Shown here in pieces: positions 46,286-54,364 of a DNA stretch of 64,000 nucleotides; the stretch's first letter is position 1; the number at the start of each line of letters is the position of its first letter. Position numbers and translations under genes: made by a program. Origin of the DNA: Myxococcales bacterium (lineage in GTDB: Bacteria > Myxococcota_A > Polyangia > Haliangiales > Haliangiaceae); the NCBI GenBank assembly GCA_016707895.1, contig JADJGV010000001.1:421501-485500 (forward strand), written 5' to 3'. The notes beneath the pieces were generated by a model that saw only the letters and a list, made by a program, of their open reading frames with translations, had not been told where the DNA came from and made no database searches.

Positions 46286-47206
46286 ATGAAGGGACTCCTC
46301 GCCGCTCTCGCGGTCATGGCCGCGGCATGGTCGACGGCCGCGCCGGCGCACGCGCAGCTCACGCTGCAGAACGACGGCTTCACCAGCGGCACGGCGGGCG
46401 TGCAGCTGGGCTTCGTCGCTGGCGAGATCGGCGCGTCGCGGTTCGTCGCACCGTCAGCCGGGCGGACGTTGCAGCAGGTGGTGCTGTTCTTCGGCGGCGC
46501 GGCCGCCACACAGACCGTTACCCTGCACGTGTGGGACGACAGCGGCGGCGCGGTAACGCCTGGCGCGATGCTGTTCGAGGGCGACTTCCAGGTCACCGGG
46601 TCCGATTCGAACCTGTCGGCGCTCGATCTGACGGGCATGAACGTGGTCGTACCCGCACAATTCCGCGTCGGGATCGAGTTTCAGCACAACGGTGCACCGT
46701 CGATCGCGCGCGACGCCGATGGGCTCACGCCAAACCGCAACTTCCTGTATGGGGACATCGGGCTCGGCACAAACTGGTATGCAGCAGAGAGCGCACTGAT
46801 CCCCGGCGACTGGATCATCCGCGCCGTCGTCTCCGACAGCGGCGGCACGCCCGACGCCGGCACGACCGGCCCCGACGCCGGCACGGCCGGCCCCGACGCC
46901 GGCACGACCGGCCCCGACGCGGGCACGACCGGGCCCGACGCGGGCACCGGCGGCAGCTGCAACGGCAACGCGGAGTGCCCGATCGGCCAGTTCTGCGACA
47001 CGCAGCTGCACAGCTGCACGTTCGAGTGCCGGACCAACGACGACTGCGGCGGCGGCACCTGCAACAGCCTGGGGCAGTGCCTGGCGGCCGACGGCGACGG
47101 CGGCGGGTGCTGCTCGACGGGCACGACGACGACCGGCGGGATGCTGGGGGCGCTCGGCCTGGCCGGCGCGGTCGGGCTGCTCGTGACCCGGCGCCGCCGC
47201 CGGTGA
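46286..47206 (+). CDS. Secreted protein with Cys-rich module and MYXO-CTERM-like anchor
   Basis: 306 residues from the ATG at 46286. Signal peptide ending APAHAQ. Residues about 25-185 form a beta-rich domain. Five PDAGTTG-type heptads follow, then an EGF-like Cys module (CNGNAECPIGQFCDTQ ... CTFECRTNDDCGGGTCNS). The tail has GGCCSTG, a hydrophobic helix (GMLGALGLAGAVGLLV) and RRRRR, the pattern of sorting signals processed by a myxosortase. Likely displayed on the outer surface. The stop overlaps the next start (GTGA). Confidence 0.88.
   Translation: MKGLLAALAVMAAAWSTAAPAHAQLTLQNDGFTSGTAGVQLGFVAGEIGASRFVAPSAGRTLQQVVLFFGGAAATQTVTLHVWDDSGGAVTPGAMLFEGDFQVTGSDSNLSALDLTGMNVVVPAQFRVGIEFQHNGAPSIARDADGLTPNRNFLYGDIGLGTNWYAAESALIPGDWIIRAVVSDSGGTPDAGTTGPDAGTAGPDAGTTGPDAGTTGPDAGTGGSCNGNAECPIGQFCDTQLHSCTFECRTNDDCGGGTCNSLGQCLAADGDGGGCCSTGTTTTGGMLGALGLAGAVGLLVTRRRRR
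46850..46947 (+). repeat. 21-bp tandem repeats coding PDAGTTG
   Basis: Five units, unit roughly CCCGACGCCGGCACGACCGG plus C, coding PDAGTTG/PDAGTAG/PDAGTGG in the linker of the surface protein. Copy number is likely to vary between strains. Confidence 0.85.
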
Positions 47207-48747
47207 GGCGCGCGGCGATCATCGCGGGCGCGCTGGCGATCACCGCGGCCACCGCCGCCGCGCCGGCCTCCGCCTCCGTCGTCCTGCCGCTGTCCCCGGT
47301 CGAGCTGTCCGCCGGCGCCGAGCGCGACGTGATCGCCACCGTCACCGCGATCGACGCGCGCTGGACGGCCGACGGCCAGAACCTCGAGACCGCGATCAGC
47401 CTGACCGCCGACGACGGCGCGACGCTCACCATCGTCCAGCCGGGCGGCGACCTCGGCCGCGTGCGCCAGGTGATCCTCGGCATGCCGCGCTACCGGGTCG
47501 GTGAGCGCGCGCGGTTCTTCCTGCGCCACAACGCCGACGGTGCGACCTGGCGGGTCTACGGCTGGAGCCAGGGCAAGTGGGACCAGCGCACGATCGCCGG
47601 CGTGCCGACATTCCTCCCCGGGCCCCACCCCGACGCCGCTGCGTTCACCACCAACGGCATGGTGTGGCCGGCGGCGCGCATGCCGGTGCCGTACCTGATC
47701 AACACCGCCGGCAGCGACGACCTGACGCTGCCCCAGATCACCGACGCGATCCACGCCGCGTTCCAGACCTGGCAGGACGTGCCGTGCGCGTCGATCACCT
47801 ACCAGGACGCCGGGCCGACCACGCTGGGCGTCGCGATCGACGGCCAGAACGCGATCCTGTTCATCGAGAGCGGCTGGATCTACGGCGCCGAGGCGGCGGG
47901 CGCGACCGCGCTGACGATCCTCGACGGGCAGCAGACCGCCGACGTGGCAATGAACGGTCAGCACTTCCGCTGGGCGATCGGCCCGAGCGGCGCGCTGGCC
48001 GCCGGCGGCACGTTCGATCTGCAGGCCGTGCTGACTCACGAGCTCGGCCACTTCAGCGGCCTGGGCCACACGATGCGCAGCCACGACACGATGTACTACT
48101 CGTGGACGCCGTGGGGCGGGCAGCGGCAGCCGTCGGCCGACGACCAGGCCGGGCTGTGCTCGATCTACCCGGTGGCGGGGAACGCGTGCGCCGCCGACGG
48201 CAGCGGCTGCCCCGGCGGCCAGGCCTGCGTCACCACCGCGGCCGGCCGGCTGTGCGACACGCCGATCGATCCGATCGGCGCGGCCTGCAACTACGACAAG
48301 GTCGAGTGCGACGACTTCTGCCTGTTCACCGCGACCGATCTGTCGAGCGGCTACTGCTCGCGGTTCTGCGACACGAACGCCGACTGCCCGCTGACGCACC
48401 ACTGCGCGCCGGCCTCGGCCGGCACGATGACGGTCAACGTGTGCTTCACCGGGGCCCAGCCGACGCCGCTCGACGCCGCCGGCAGCTGCGCGCTCGACGA
48501 CCACTGCCCCGGCGGCCAGTACTGCTCGACGATGAGCGCGTGCACGCTCGACTGCCGCACCAGCGACGACTGCCCGCGCGACGAGGCCTGCGACGATCGC
48601 GGGCGCTGCCAGCCGGGGCCGGGCACGCCCGCCGACGACGGCGGCTGCTGCGGCACGTCGACCGCGCCGCAGGCCGCGCCGCTGGGGATGCTGGTGCTGG
48701 TGGCCGTGGCGCGGCGACGGCGGCGCGCGATACGCTCGCCGGGATGA
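47203..48747 (+). CDS. Secreted matrixin-type metalloprotease with MYXO-CTERM-like anchor
   Basis: 514 residues from the GTG at 47203, inside the previous stop (GTGA). Signal peptide to about residue 24. N-terminal beta domain, then a zinc protease with HELGHFSGLGHT (three His ligands and Glu) followed by a Met-turn-like DTMYYS. C-terminal half holds EGF-like Cys modules (CPGGQACVTT, CDTNADCPLTHHC, CRTSDDCPRDEAC). The tail DDGGCCGTS, helix and RRRRR matches the anchor of the gene before. Probably degrades extracellular or prey protein at the cell surface. Its stop overlaps the kinase start (ATGA). Confidence 0.9.
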   Translation: MRRAAIIAGALAITAATAAAPASASVVLPLSPVELSAGAERDVIATVTAIDARWTADGQNLETAISLTADDGATLTIVQPGGDLGRVRQVILGMPRYRVGERARFFLRHNADGATWRVYGWSQGKWDQRTIAGVPTFLPGPHPDAAAFTTNGMVWPAARMPVPYLINTAGSDDLTLPQITDAIHAAFQTWQDVPCASITYQDAGPTTLGVAIDGQNAILFIESGWIYGAEAAGATALTILDGQQTADVAMNGQHFRWAIGPSGALAAGGTFDLQAVLTHELGHFSGLGHTMRSHDTMYYSWTPWGGQRQPSADDQAGLCSIYPVAGNACAADGSGCPGGQACVTTAAGRLCDTPIDPIGAACNYDKVECDDFCLFTATDLSSGYCSRFCDTNADCPLTHHCAPASAGTMTVNVCFTGAQPTPLDAAGSCALDDHCPGGQYCSTMSACTLDCRTSDDCPRDEACDDRGRCQPGPGTPADDGGCCGTSTAPQAAPLGMLVLVAVARRRRRAIRSPG

Positions 48748-50261
48748 TCAGCGGCGAGCGCTCCAGCCCCGCCGGCGTCAGCTGGGCGTCGAACGCCGAG
48801 CTGGCCGCCGACGCCGCGCGGCTGCAGTTCGCGGCGCGCCTCGCGGTGTTCATCTGGCTCGGGTTCATCAGCACCGATGTGCTGATGGCGCGCTACCTCT
48901 ACCATCCGCCGTTCTGGCCGATCGCCATCATCCGCGTCGCCGGCGTCGCGGTGCTGGTGGGGCCGTACCTGCTCGGGCTGGGGCGCCCGCGGACGGTCCG
49001 CGGCATGACGATCCTGTCGGGGTTCATCTGCGCCGCGATCGCCGCGCTGATCGGCGCGGTGTCGGCGTACCTCGGCGGCCCGGGCAGCCCCTACACACTG
49101 GGCGTCGCGTACCCGCTGGCCGGCCTGGCGATGCTGCAGCGGCACTGGCGCCAGAACCTGATCCCGGCGATCGCGACCGCGCTGGCGTTCGCCGCCGGGC
49201 AGCTGTTCGCGCCGCCGTCGCCAGGCCTGGCGATCCGCGGCGCGCCCGCGCTGGCGTTCGCGGTCACGATGGTGGCGGCGCTCGGGCTGTCGGGGTTCTC
49301 GCTGCTCCTGTCGCACCAGGGCTGGATGCTGCGCCGGCAGGTGTTCGAGTCGCGCAGCATCGGCCGTTACCGGCTGCGCCGCCGGCTGGGCAAGGGCGGC
49401 ATGGGCGAGGTGTGGAGCGCGTTCCACGCGACGCTCGGCCGCGACGTCGCCGTCAAGATCCTGCGCCCCGAGCGCAGCGACCCCGACATGATCGCGCGGT
49501 TCGAGCGCGAGGTGCGCGCGACGACGATGCTGTCGCATCCCAACACCGTGCGGGTCTTCGACTACGGCGTGACCGACGACGGGCTCTGGTACTACGCGAT
49601 GGAGCTGCTCGACGGCGCCAACCTGCGCCACCTGGTCGAGCACGAGGGCCGGCTGCCGGCGGCCCGCGCCGTCCACCTGGTGACCCAGGCGGCGCGCGCG
49701 CTCGGCGAGGCGCACCGCGCCGGCCTGGTGCATCGCGATCTCAAGCCCGAGAACCTGCTGATCACGCAGGCCGGCGGCGAGCTCGACTTCGTCAAGGTGA
49801 TCGACTTCGGCATCGCGCGCCACGCCACCGACGTCGGCATGACCCGCGTCGGCGAGGTCGCCGGCACGCCGCAGTACATCGCGCCCGAGGTGGCCAGCGG
49901 CGCCGGCGCCGACGCCCGCGCCGACGTCTACGCGCTCGGCGCGGTGCTGTACTACCTGCTCACCGGCGCGCCACCGTTCGGGGGCGAGACCCCGGCGGCG
50001 CTGCTGCTGGCGGCGGTCAACGAGCCGGTGGTGCCGCCGAGCCTGCGCGCGCCCGACGTGCCGCGCGACGTCGAGCAGCTGGTGCTGGCGTGCCTGGCCA
50101 AGGCTCCCGACCAGCGGCCGGCGGACGGCGCCGCGCTGGCGACGGCGCTGGCGGCGCTGGCGTGCGCCGGCACCTGGCACCCGACGCAGCCGCCGCCGCC
50201 GATCGGCGAGGCCGCGCTGGCGCCGACCGGGCTCGCGACCAACGCCCCGACGGTGGTCTGA
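48744..50261 (+). CDS. Membrane-bound Ser/Thr protein kinase
   Basis: 505 residues. Five or six N-terminal membrane helices (residues about 33-50, 58-78, 89-110, 118-132, 141-157, 169-190), then a cytosolic Hanks kinase: LGKGGMGEVW (215-224), Lys238 in VAVKIL, HRDLKPEN (330-337), DFG (354-356), GTPQYIAPEV. The C-terminal tail is Pro-rich. Unlike most bacterial kinases of this type, the membrane part comes first and has several helices, as in MASE-like sensors. Coupled by ATGA to a surface protease, so it may respond to envelope state; that is inference. Confidence 0.92.
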   Translation: MISGERSSPAGVSWASNAELAADAARLQFAARLAVFIWLGFISTDVLMARYLYHPPFWPIAIIRVAGVAVLVGPYLLGLGRPRTVRGMTILSGFICAAIAALIGAVSAYLGGPGSPYTLGVAYPLAGLAMLQRHWRQNLIPAIATALAFAAGQLFAPPSPGLAIRGAPALAFAVTMVAALGLSGFSLLLSHQGWMLRRQVFESRSIGRYRLRRRLGKGGMGEVWSAFHATLGRDVAVKILRPERSDPDMIARFEREVRATTMLSHPNTVRVFDYGVTDDGLWYYAMELLDGANLRHLVEHEGRLPAARAVHLVTQAARALGEAHRAGLVHRDLKPENLLITQAGGELDFVKVIDFGIARHATDVGMTRVGEVAGTPQYIAPEVASGAGADARADVYALGAVLYYLLTGAPPFGGETPAALLLAAVNEPVVPPSLRAPDVPRDVEQLVLACLAKAPDQRPADGAALATALAALACAGTWHPTQPPPPIGEAALAPTGLATNAPTVV

Positions 50262-50370
50262 CACGGGCGCGACCGCGGCGCCGGCGCCGGTCGCAACGAT
50301 CGTGTGACGCCTCACGCGCGCCAACGCGGCCGTAACCGGTTCCATCGCGCGGCGTACCTGGGCTACCGTC

Positions 50371-50778
50371 ATGTCGTTGTCACCGCGCAGCCGTCTCGCG
50401 CTCGGGTTCGTGGCGGCGCTCGCCGCGTGTGACGACGCGAGCGACCGGCCGGCCGACTGGGGCTACGTCTACCCGGCGATCGTCGAGCCGAGCTGCGCGA
50501 CCGCGCTGTGCCACAGCAAGACCGCCGCCCGCGCCGCGGTCGATCTGTCGACCTCGGCCTCAGCCTACGCGGTGCTGGTCGGCCGGGTGTGCGGCGCGCC
50601 GCCCCTGCCCGGCGATCCGATCGGCAACTTCGTCCGACCCGGCCACCCCGAGAGCTCGCGGCTGATGTACCTGCTGCGCGGCGACCGCACCACCGTGATG
50701 CCGCCCGACGCGCCGCTGCCCGACGGCGAGATCGCGGTGATCGAGCGGTGGATCCTCGAGGGCGCGTCGTGCGAGTAG
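50371..50778 (+). CDS. Lipoprotein with CX4CH cytochrome-like motif
   Basis: 135 residues. Lipobox LAAC (Cys20). YPAIVEPSCATALCHSK contains CX4CH, a spaced variant of the heme c motif common in myxobacterial lipoproteins, and MPPDAPLPDGEIAVIERWILEGA resembles the end of planctomycete-type cytochrome domains (the MPP may give the distal Met). First of four overlapping plus-strand genes; the next starts 10 nt inside it. Whether heme attaches is unproven. Confidence 0.82.
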   Translation: MSLSPRSRLALGFVAALAACDDASDRPADWGYVYPAIVEPSCATALCHSKTAARAAVDLSTSASAYAVLVGRVCGAPPLPGDPIGNFVRPGHPESSRLMYLLRGDRTTVMPPDAPLPDGEIAVIERWILEGASCE

Positions 50779-51884
50779 CGCTGATCGTCCTCGCGCTGGC
50801 GCTGGCCGCCGGCACCGCGAGGGCCTACCCGCAACTCCAGTTCACCACGGGCGCCACCCGCTGCGGCGAGTGCCACGTCACGCCCGACGGCGGCGGCCTC
50901 TTGACCGACTACGGCCGCGACGAAGCCGGCGACACGCTCAGCGGCCGCGGCGACGGGCGGCTCCTGCACGGCGCGTGGACGCCGCCCGACTGGCTGCAGC
51001 TCGGCGGCGATCTGCGCGGGGCGCTCGGCGGCAAGCAGCTCGACGGCGAGGCGGCCGAGCTGCTGGCGTTCCCGATGCAGGCCGACCTCTACGGGCGGGT
51101 CGCGGTGGGGCCGGTGTCGATCAACCTGACGGTGGGTGGCAACGGCGCGGCCCGCGGCCGCAACGCCGACGCGCCGATCACCAGCTACCTGGTGTCGCGT
51201 GAGCACTTCGTCGCGTTCCACCAGGAGGACGCGCCGTGGTCGGTGCGCGCCGGGCGCTTCTACCCGACCTTGGGCCTCCGCACCCACGACCACACCGCGT
51301 ACGTGCGGCGCCACCTCGACATGTACCTGCTGGAGGAGCCGTACGCGCTCGAGGGCGAGTACACCCGCGGCCGCTGGCAGGCCTTCGGGTCGGCGTTCAT
51401 CGGCAACCCCGTGCCCGAGCTGGCGGCCGGCGATCGCGCCAGCGGCGCGGCCGCGTCGCTCGAGCGGCTGCTCGACGACGGCGCCGTGGCCGGCCACGCC
51501 CGCGCGGCGTTCGGCCCCGAGGACCGCCGCTACCTGGTCGGCGCGGTGGGCAAGCGCTGGCTCGCGGGCCCCCAGCTGCTGGTGCTCGCCGAGGTCGACG
51601 TGCAGCGGCAGCGCCTGGCGACGGGCTTCGTGCGCTACCAGCTGGTCGGCTACCTCGGCGTGACCCGCCCGTTCTTGCCCGGCTACCTGATCGGCGCGGC
51701 GCTGCAGCGGTACGCGCCCGACGTCACGTTCGGCGGCACCACCCGCAACGCCCTCGAGCTGAACCTGCAGGCGTTCCCGTGGGCCCACACCGAGCTGCAC
51801 CTGCTGACGCGCGCCGAGGCCACCGGCGGCGACACCACCCACCCCAACCTGCTGGCGCTGCTCCAGCTGCACTACTACCTATGA
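50769..51884 (+). CDS. Exported protein with CXXCH motif and beta-barrel-like sequence
   Basis: 371 residues from the GTG at 50769. Signal peptide ending ARA. Heme c motif CGECH (near residue 32), then HVTPDGGGLLTDYGR, and about 300 residues of alternating amphipathic strands (WLQLGGDLRGALGG, LYGRVAVGPVSINLTVGG, FVAFHQEDAPWSVRAGRFYP, LELNLQAFPWAHTELHLL) ending in the aromatic-rich LHYYL typical of outer-membrane barrels. Could be a porin-cytochrome type conduit fused in one chain. Overlaps both neighbours. Confidence 0.78.
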   Translation: MRVALIVLALALAAGTARAYPQLQFTTGATRCGECHVTPDGGGLLTDYGRDEAGDTLSGRGDGRLLHGAWTPPDWLQLGGDLRGALGGKQLDGEAAELLAFPMQADLYGRVAVGPVSINLTVGGNGAARGRNADAPITSYLVSREHFVAFHQEDAPWSVRAGRFYPTLGLRTHDHTAYVRRHLDMYLLEEPYALEGEYTRGRWQAFGSAFIGNPVPELAAGDRASGAAASLERLLDDGAVAGHARAAFGPEDRRYLVGAVGKRWLAGPQLLVLAEVDVQRQRLATGFVRYQLVGYLGVTRPFLPGYLIGAALQRYAPDVTFGGTTRNALELNLQAFPWAHTELHLLTRAEATGGDTTHPNLLALLQLHYYL

Positions 51885-52609
51885 CCCCGCGCCCGCTCCT
51901 CGTCGTGACGCTCGCGGCCGCGGCCTGCGCGACCGATCCGGTGCCGGCGCAGCCGAGCTGGCAGGTCGACGTGTTGCCGGTGCTGGCCGCCAACTGCGTC
52001 CGCTGCCACGGCTACCCGACCAGCGGGTTCGCGACGCCGGGGTTCCGCCTCGACTCGTTCGGGCCGACGCTGCTGGCCTCGGGCGAGCTGATCCGCGGCG
52101 CGAGCGAGAACGCCACCGCGATCGCGCGGCGCACCAAGGCGGCCTTCCGTCCACCGGGGGAGCTGGCGATGCCGCCAGGGCGCGAGCTGGCCGAGGACGA
52201 GATCGGCGTGCTGCGCAACTGGGCCGGCCTGGTCGACGGCTCGCTCAAGGCGCCGCGCGGGCCGGGCCGCCCCGACAACGCGCCGCCCACGCTCACGTTC
52301 ACCGAGGTCGGCCGCCAGGGCGCGGTGATCACCTTCGCCTACGAGCTGCGCGACGCCGATCGCGACCTGGTGGTGGGCACCGTGCTCGGGCCGGTCGTCA
52401 ACGAGCAGGGCCAGCCCGGGATCGGGCCGATCGCCGACCTGGTGTCGGGCCGCGGCCAGCTCGCGTGGGACACCACCGGCATCGCCCCCGGCACCTACCC
52501 GCTGACCGCGCGGCTCGACGACGGCGCCGACGTCGACGGCCCCGACGGCGACGCCGACTACGTCGAGCAGGGCGCCGGCGCGATCACCGTCACCGCGGGG
52601 CTGCGGTGA
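51881..52609 (+). CDS. Cytochrome-like lipoprotein with beta domain
   Basis: 242 residues, ATGA overlap with the previous gene. Lipobox AAAC (Cys16). Residues 30-125 look like a cytochrome c domain: VLAANCVRCHGYPTSGF (CXXCH), AMPPGRELAEDEIGVLRNWAG. The C-terminal half is a fibronectin- or cadherin-like beta domain (PPTLTFTEVG, YELRDADRDLVVGTVLG, YPLTARLDDGADVDGPDGDADY), perhaps calcium-binding. GTGA overlap with the next gene. Confidence 0.82.
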   Translation: MTPRPLLVVTLAAAACATDPVPAQPSWQVDVLPVLAANCVRCHGYPTSGFATPGFRLDSFGPTLLASGELIRGASENATAIARRTKAAFRPPGELAMPPGRELAEDEIGVLRNWAGLVDGSLKAPRGPGRPDNAPPTLTFTEVGRQGAVITFAYELRDADRDLVVGTVLGPVVNEQGQPGIGPIADLVSGRGQLAWDTTGIAPGTYPLTARLDDGADVDGPDGDADYVEQGAGAITVTAGLR

Positions 52610-53040
52610 GGACCGCCGCGCTGCTCGCGCTCGCCGCCGCCGCCTGCACCGAGGCCGTGGATCCGCCGCCGCTCGGCGACTACACGACGTGGCTGAAGAT
52701 CGAGACGTTCGGCGACGCGCCCGGCCACGGCGACACCTACCGCATCATCTACGTCAACGACGTCGCGCGCACCGCCGGCCCCACCGCCCACGACGCGGTG
52801 CTGGTCAAGGAGGTGCGCGACGACGACGGCGGCACCGCGGGCGCGCTGCGCTACGTCGCGATCATGCGCAAGCTGCGCGCCGGCCCCGACCCCGCCGACG
52901 AGGGCGGCTGGCTGTTCACCCAGAGCGACACGCCGGGCGGCGCCGAGCGCCACAGCGACCTGTGCTGGAGCCGCTGCCACGCCCAGGCCCCGCTGGCCGG
53001 CGTGTGGCTCGACTACACGCGCTTCCCGCCGCCGCCGTGA
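52606..53040 (+). CDS. Cytochrome P460-like lipoprotein
   Basis: 144 residues from the GTG at 52606. Lipobox AAAC (Cys14). The order WLKIETFGDAPGHGDTYRIIYVNDVART, then VLVKEV, YVAIMRKL, GGWLFTQ and a terminal LCWSRCHAQAP matches the cytochrome P460/cytochrome c-prime-beta fold. The heme motif is CX3CH (CWSRCH) instead of CXXCH. Last gene of the plus-strand operon, ending 7 nt from the convergent DUF1552 gene. Confidence 0.8.
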   Translation: MRTAALLALAAAACTEAVDPPPLGDYTTWLKIETFGDAPGHGDTYRIIYVNDVARTAGPTAHDAVLVKEVRDDDGGTAGALRYVAIMRKLRAGPDPADEGGWLFTQSDTPGGAERHSDLCWSRCHAQAPLAGVWLDYTRFPPPP

Positions 53041-53047
53041 CCGCGCG

Positions 53048-54364
53048 CTACGCCAGCACGCCGGCCAGCGGCCGGGTGCCGTCGTCGCCGAAGGTGGCGA
53101 CGTCGTGGCCGAGGCCCTTCATCAGCGCGATGAACAGGTCGGCCATCACGCCGCCGCTGGTGTAGCGGCGGTGGACGCCGGTGGCGATGCTGCCGCCGCC
53201 CTTGCCGACCACGACCACCGGCAGGTTGGTGTGGCGGTGGGCGTCGCCGTCCTCGATCTCCGACGAGCAGAACACCGCGGTGTTGTCGAGCGCGGTGGCG
53301 CCGTCGCCGTCGTCGATCGCCGCGAGCTTCTGCGCCAGGTAGGCCAGCTCGCCGATCTCCCAGGTGTTGATCTGGGTGAGCTTGGTGAGGTTGGTGGCGC
53401 TGTTCATGTGGTGCGACAGCTCGTGGTGCGACTCGGTGACGCCGATCTGGGGGTGGGTGTTGCTCGAGCCGGCGTTGCCGAGCATGAACGTCACCACCCG
53501 GGTCAGGTCGCAGCTGAAGGCGATCGCGATCAGGTCGATCATCGCCCGCGACCGCGCGGCGAACGACAGCCCGGTGGCCGGGCGCTCGCCGGGGCGGCAC
53601 ACCTGGATCGGCTGCGCCACCCGCGCCTCGACCTCGCGCACCGAGGTCAGGTACTCGTCGAGCTTGGCCTGATCGGTCTTGCCGAGCTGGCCGCGCAGCG
53701 CGGTGGCCTGGTCGAGCGACGCGTCGAGCACGCTCTGCCGGTAGTGCTGACGCTTGACGATCTCGGCGGCCGAGGCGTCGGGGTCGTAGCCGGCGAACAG
53801 GCGATCGAAGACCGCCGCCGGGTTGGTCTGCTTGGGCAGCGGCGTCGTCGGGCCGGCCCACGCGATCGACCGCGCGTAGGCGCAGCTGTAGCCGGTGTCG
53901 CAGTCGCCGACCGCGGCGCCGCCGTCGGTGCCGAGCTCGAGCGACGGGTACTGCAGGCCCGCGCTGAGGATCGGCGCCAGCACCTGATCGACCGAGGTGC
54001 CGTTGAGGATGTCGGCGTTGGCGGTCTTGCGCACGTGGGTGGCGGTCAGGAACGCGCCGGTGCCAGCCGCGTGATCGCCGCCGCCCTCGGAGCGCCCCGG
54101 CAGGTTGCTCACCCCCGACAGCACCAGCGTCTGGCTGGCGTAGGGCGCGAGCGGCGCCAGGATCGGCGACGACCAGCCGGCCCCCTCGGTGGCCGGCGTC
54201 CAGTTGCTCATGACGATGCCGCACGGCAGGTAGAACCCGACGAAGCGGCGCTTCTGCGCGGCGGCGGCGCCGCGGGCCGGGCGCGATCGACCGAGCGACG
54301 CGAAGAACGGCAGGGCGATCATGGCCCCGGCACCGCCGAGGAAGCGACGACGGCTGAACTTCAC
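53048..54364 (-). CDS. DUF1552 protein with Tat signal
   Basis: 438 residues. Tat-type signal SRRRFLGGAGAMIALPFFASLG. DUF1552 features: RFVGFYLPCGIVMSNWTP, VLSGVSNLP...DHAAGTGAFLT, CSSEIEDGDAHRHTNLPVVVVGKGGG, giving an alkaline-phosphatase/sulfatase-like exported protein of unknown substrate. It overlaps the DUF1592 gene by 4 nt; the pair is conserved in Planctomycetes and Myxococcota. Presumably periplasmic after folding in the cytosol. Confidence 0.92.
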   Translation of the reverse strand: MKFSRRRFLGGAGAMIALPFFASLGRSRPARGAAAAQKRRFVGFYLPCGIVMSNWTPATEGAGWSSPILAPLAPYASQTLVLSGVSNLPGRSEGGGDHAAGTGAFLTATHVRKTANADILNGTSVDQVLAPILSAGLQYPSLELGTDGGAAVGDCDTGYSCAYARSIAWAGPTTPLPKQTNPAAVFDRLFAGYDPDASAAEIVKRQHYRQSVLDASLDQATALRGQLGKTDQAKLDEYLTSVREVEARVAQPIQVCRPGERPATGLSFAARSRAMIDLIAIAFSCDLTRVVTFMLGNAGSSNTHPQIGVTESHHELSHHMNSATNLTKLTQINTWEIGELAYLAQKLAAIDDGDGATALDNTAVFCSSEIEDGDAHRHTNLPVVVVGKGGGSIATGVHRRYTSGGVMADLFIALMKGLGHDVATFGDDGTRPLAGVLA

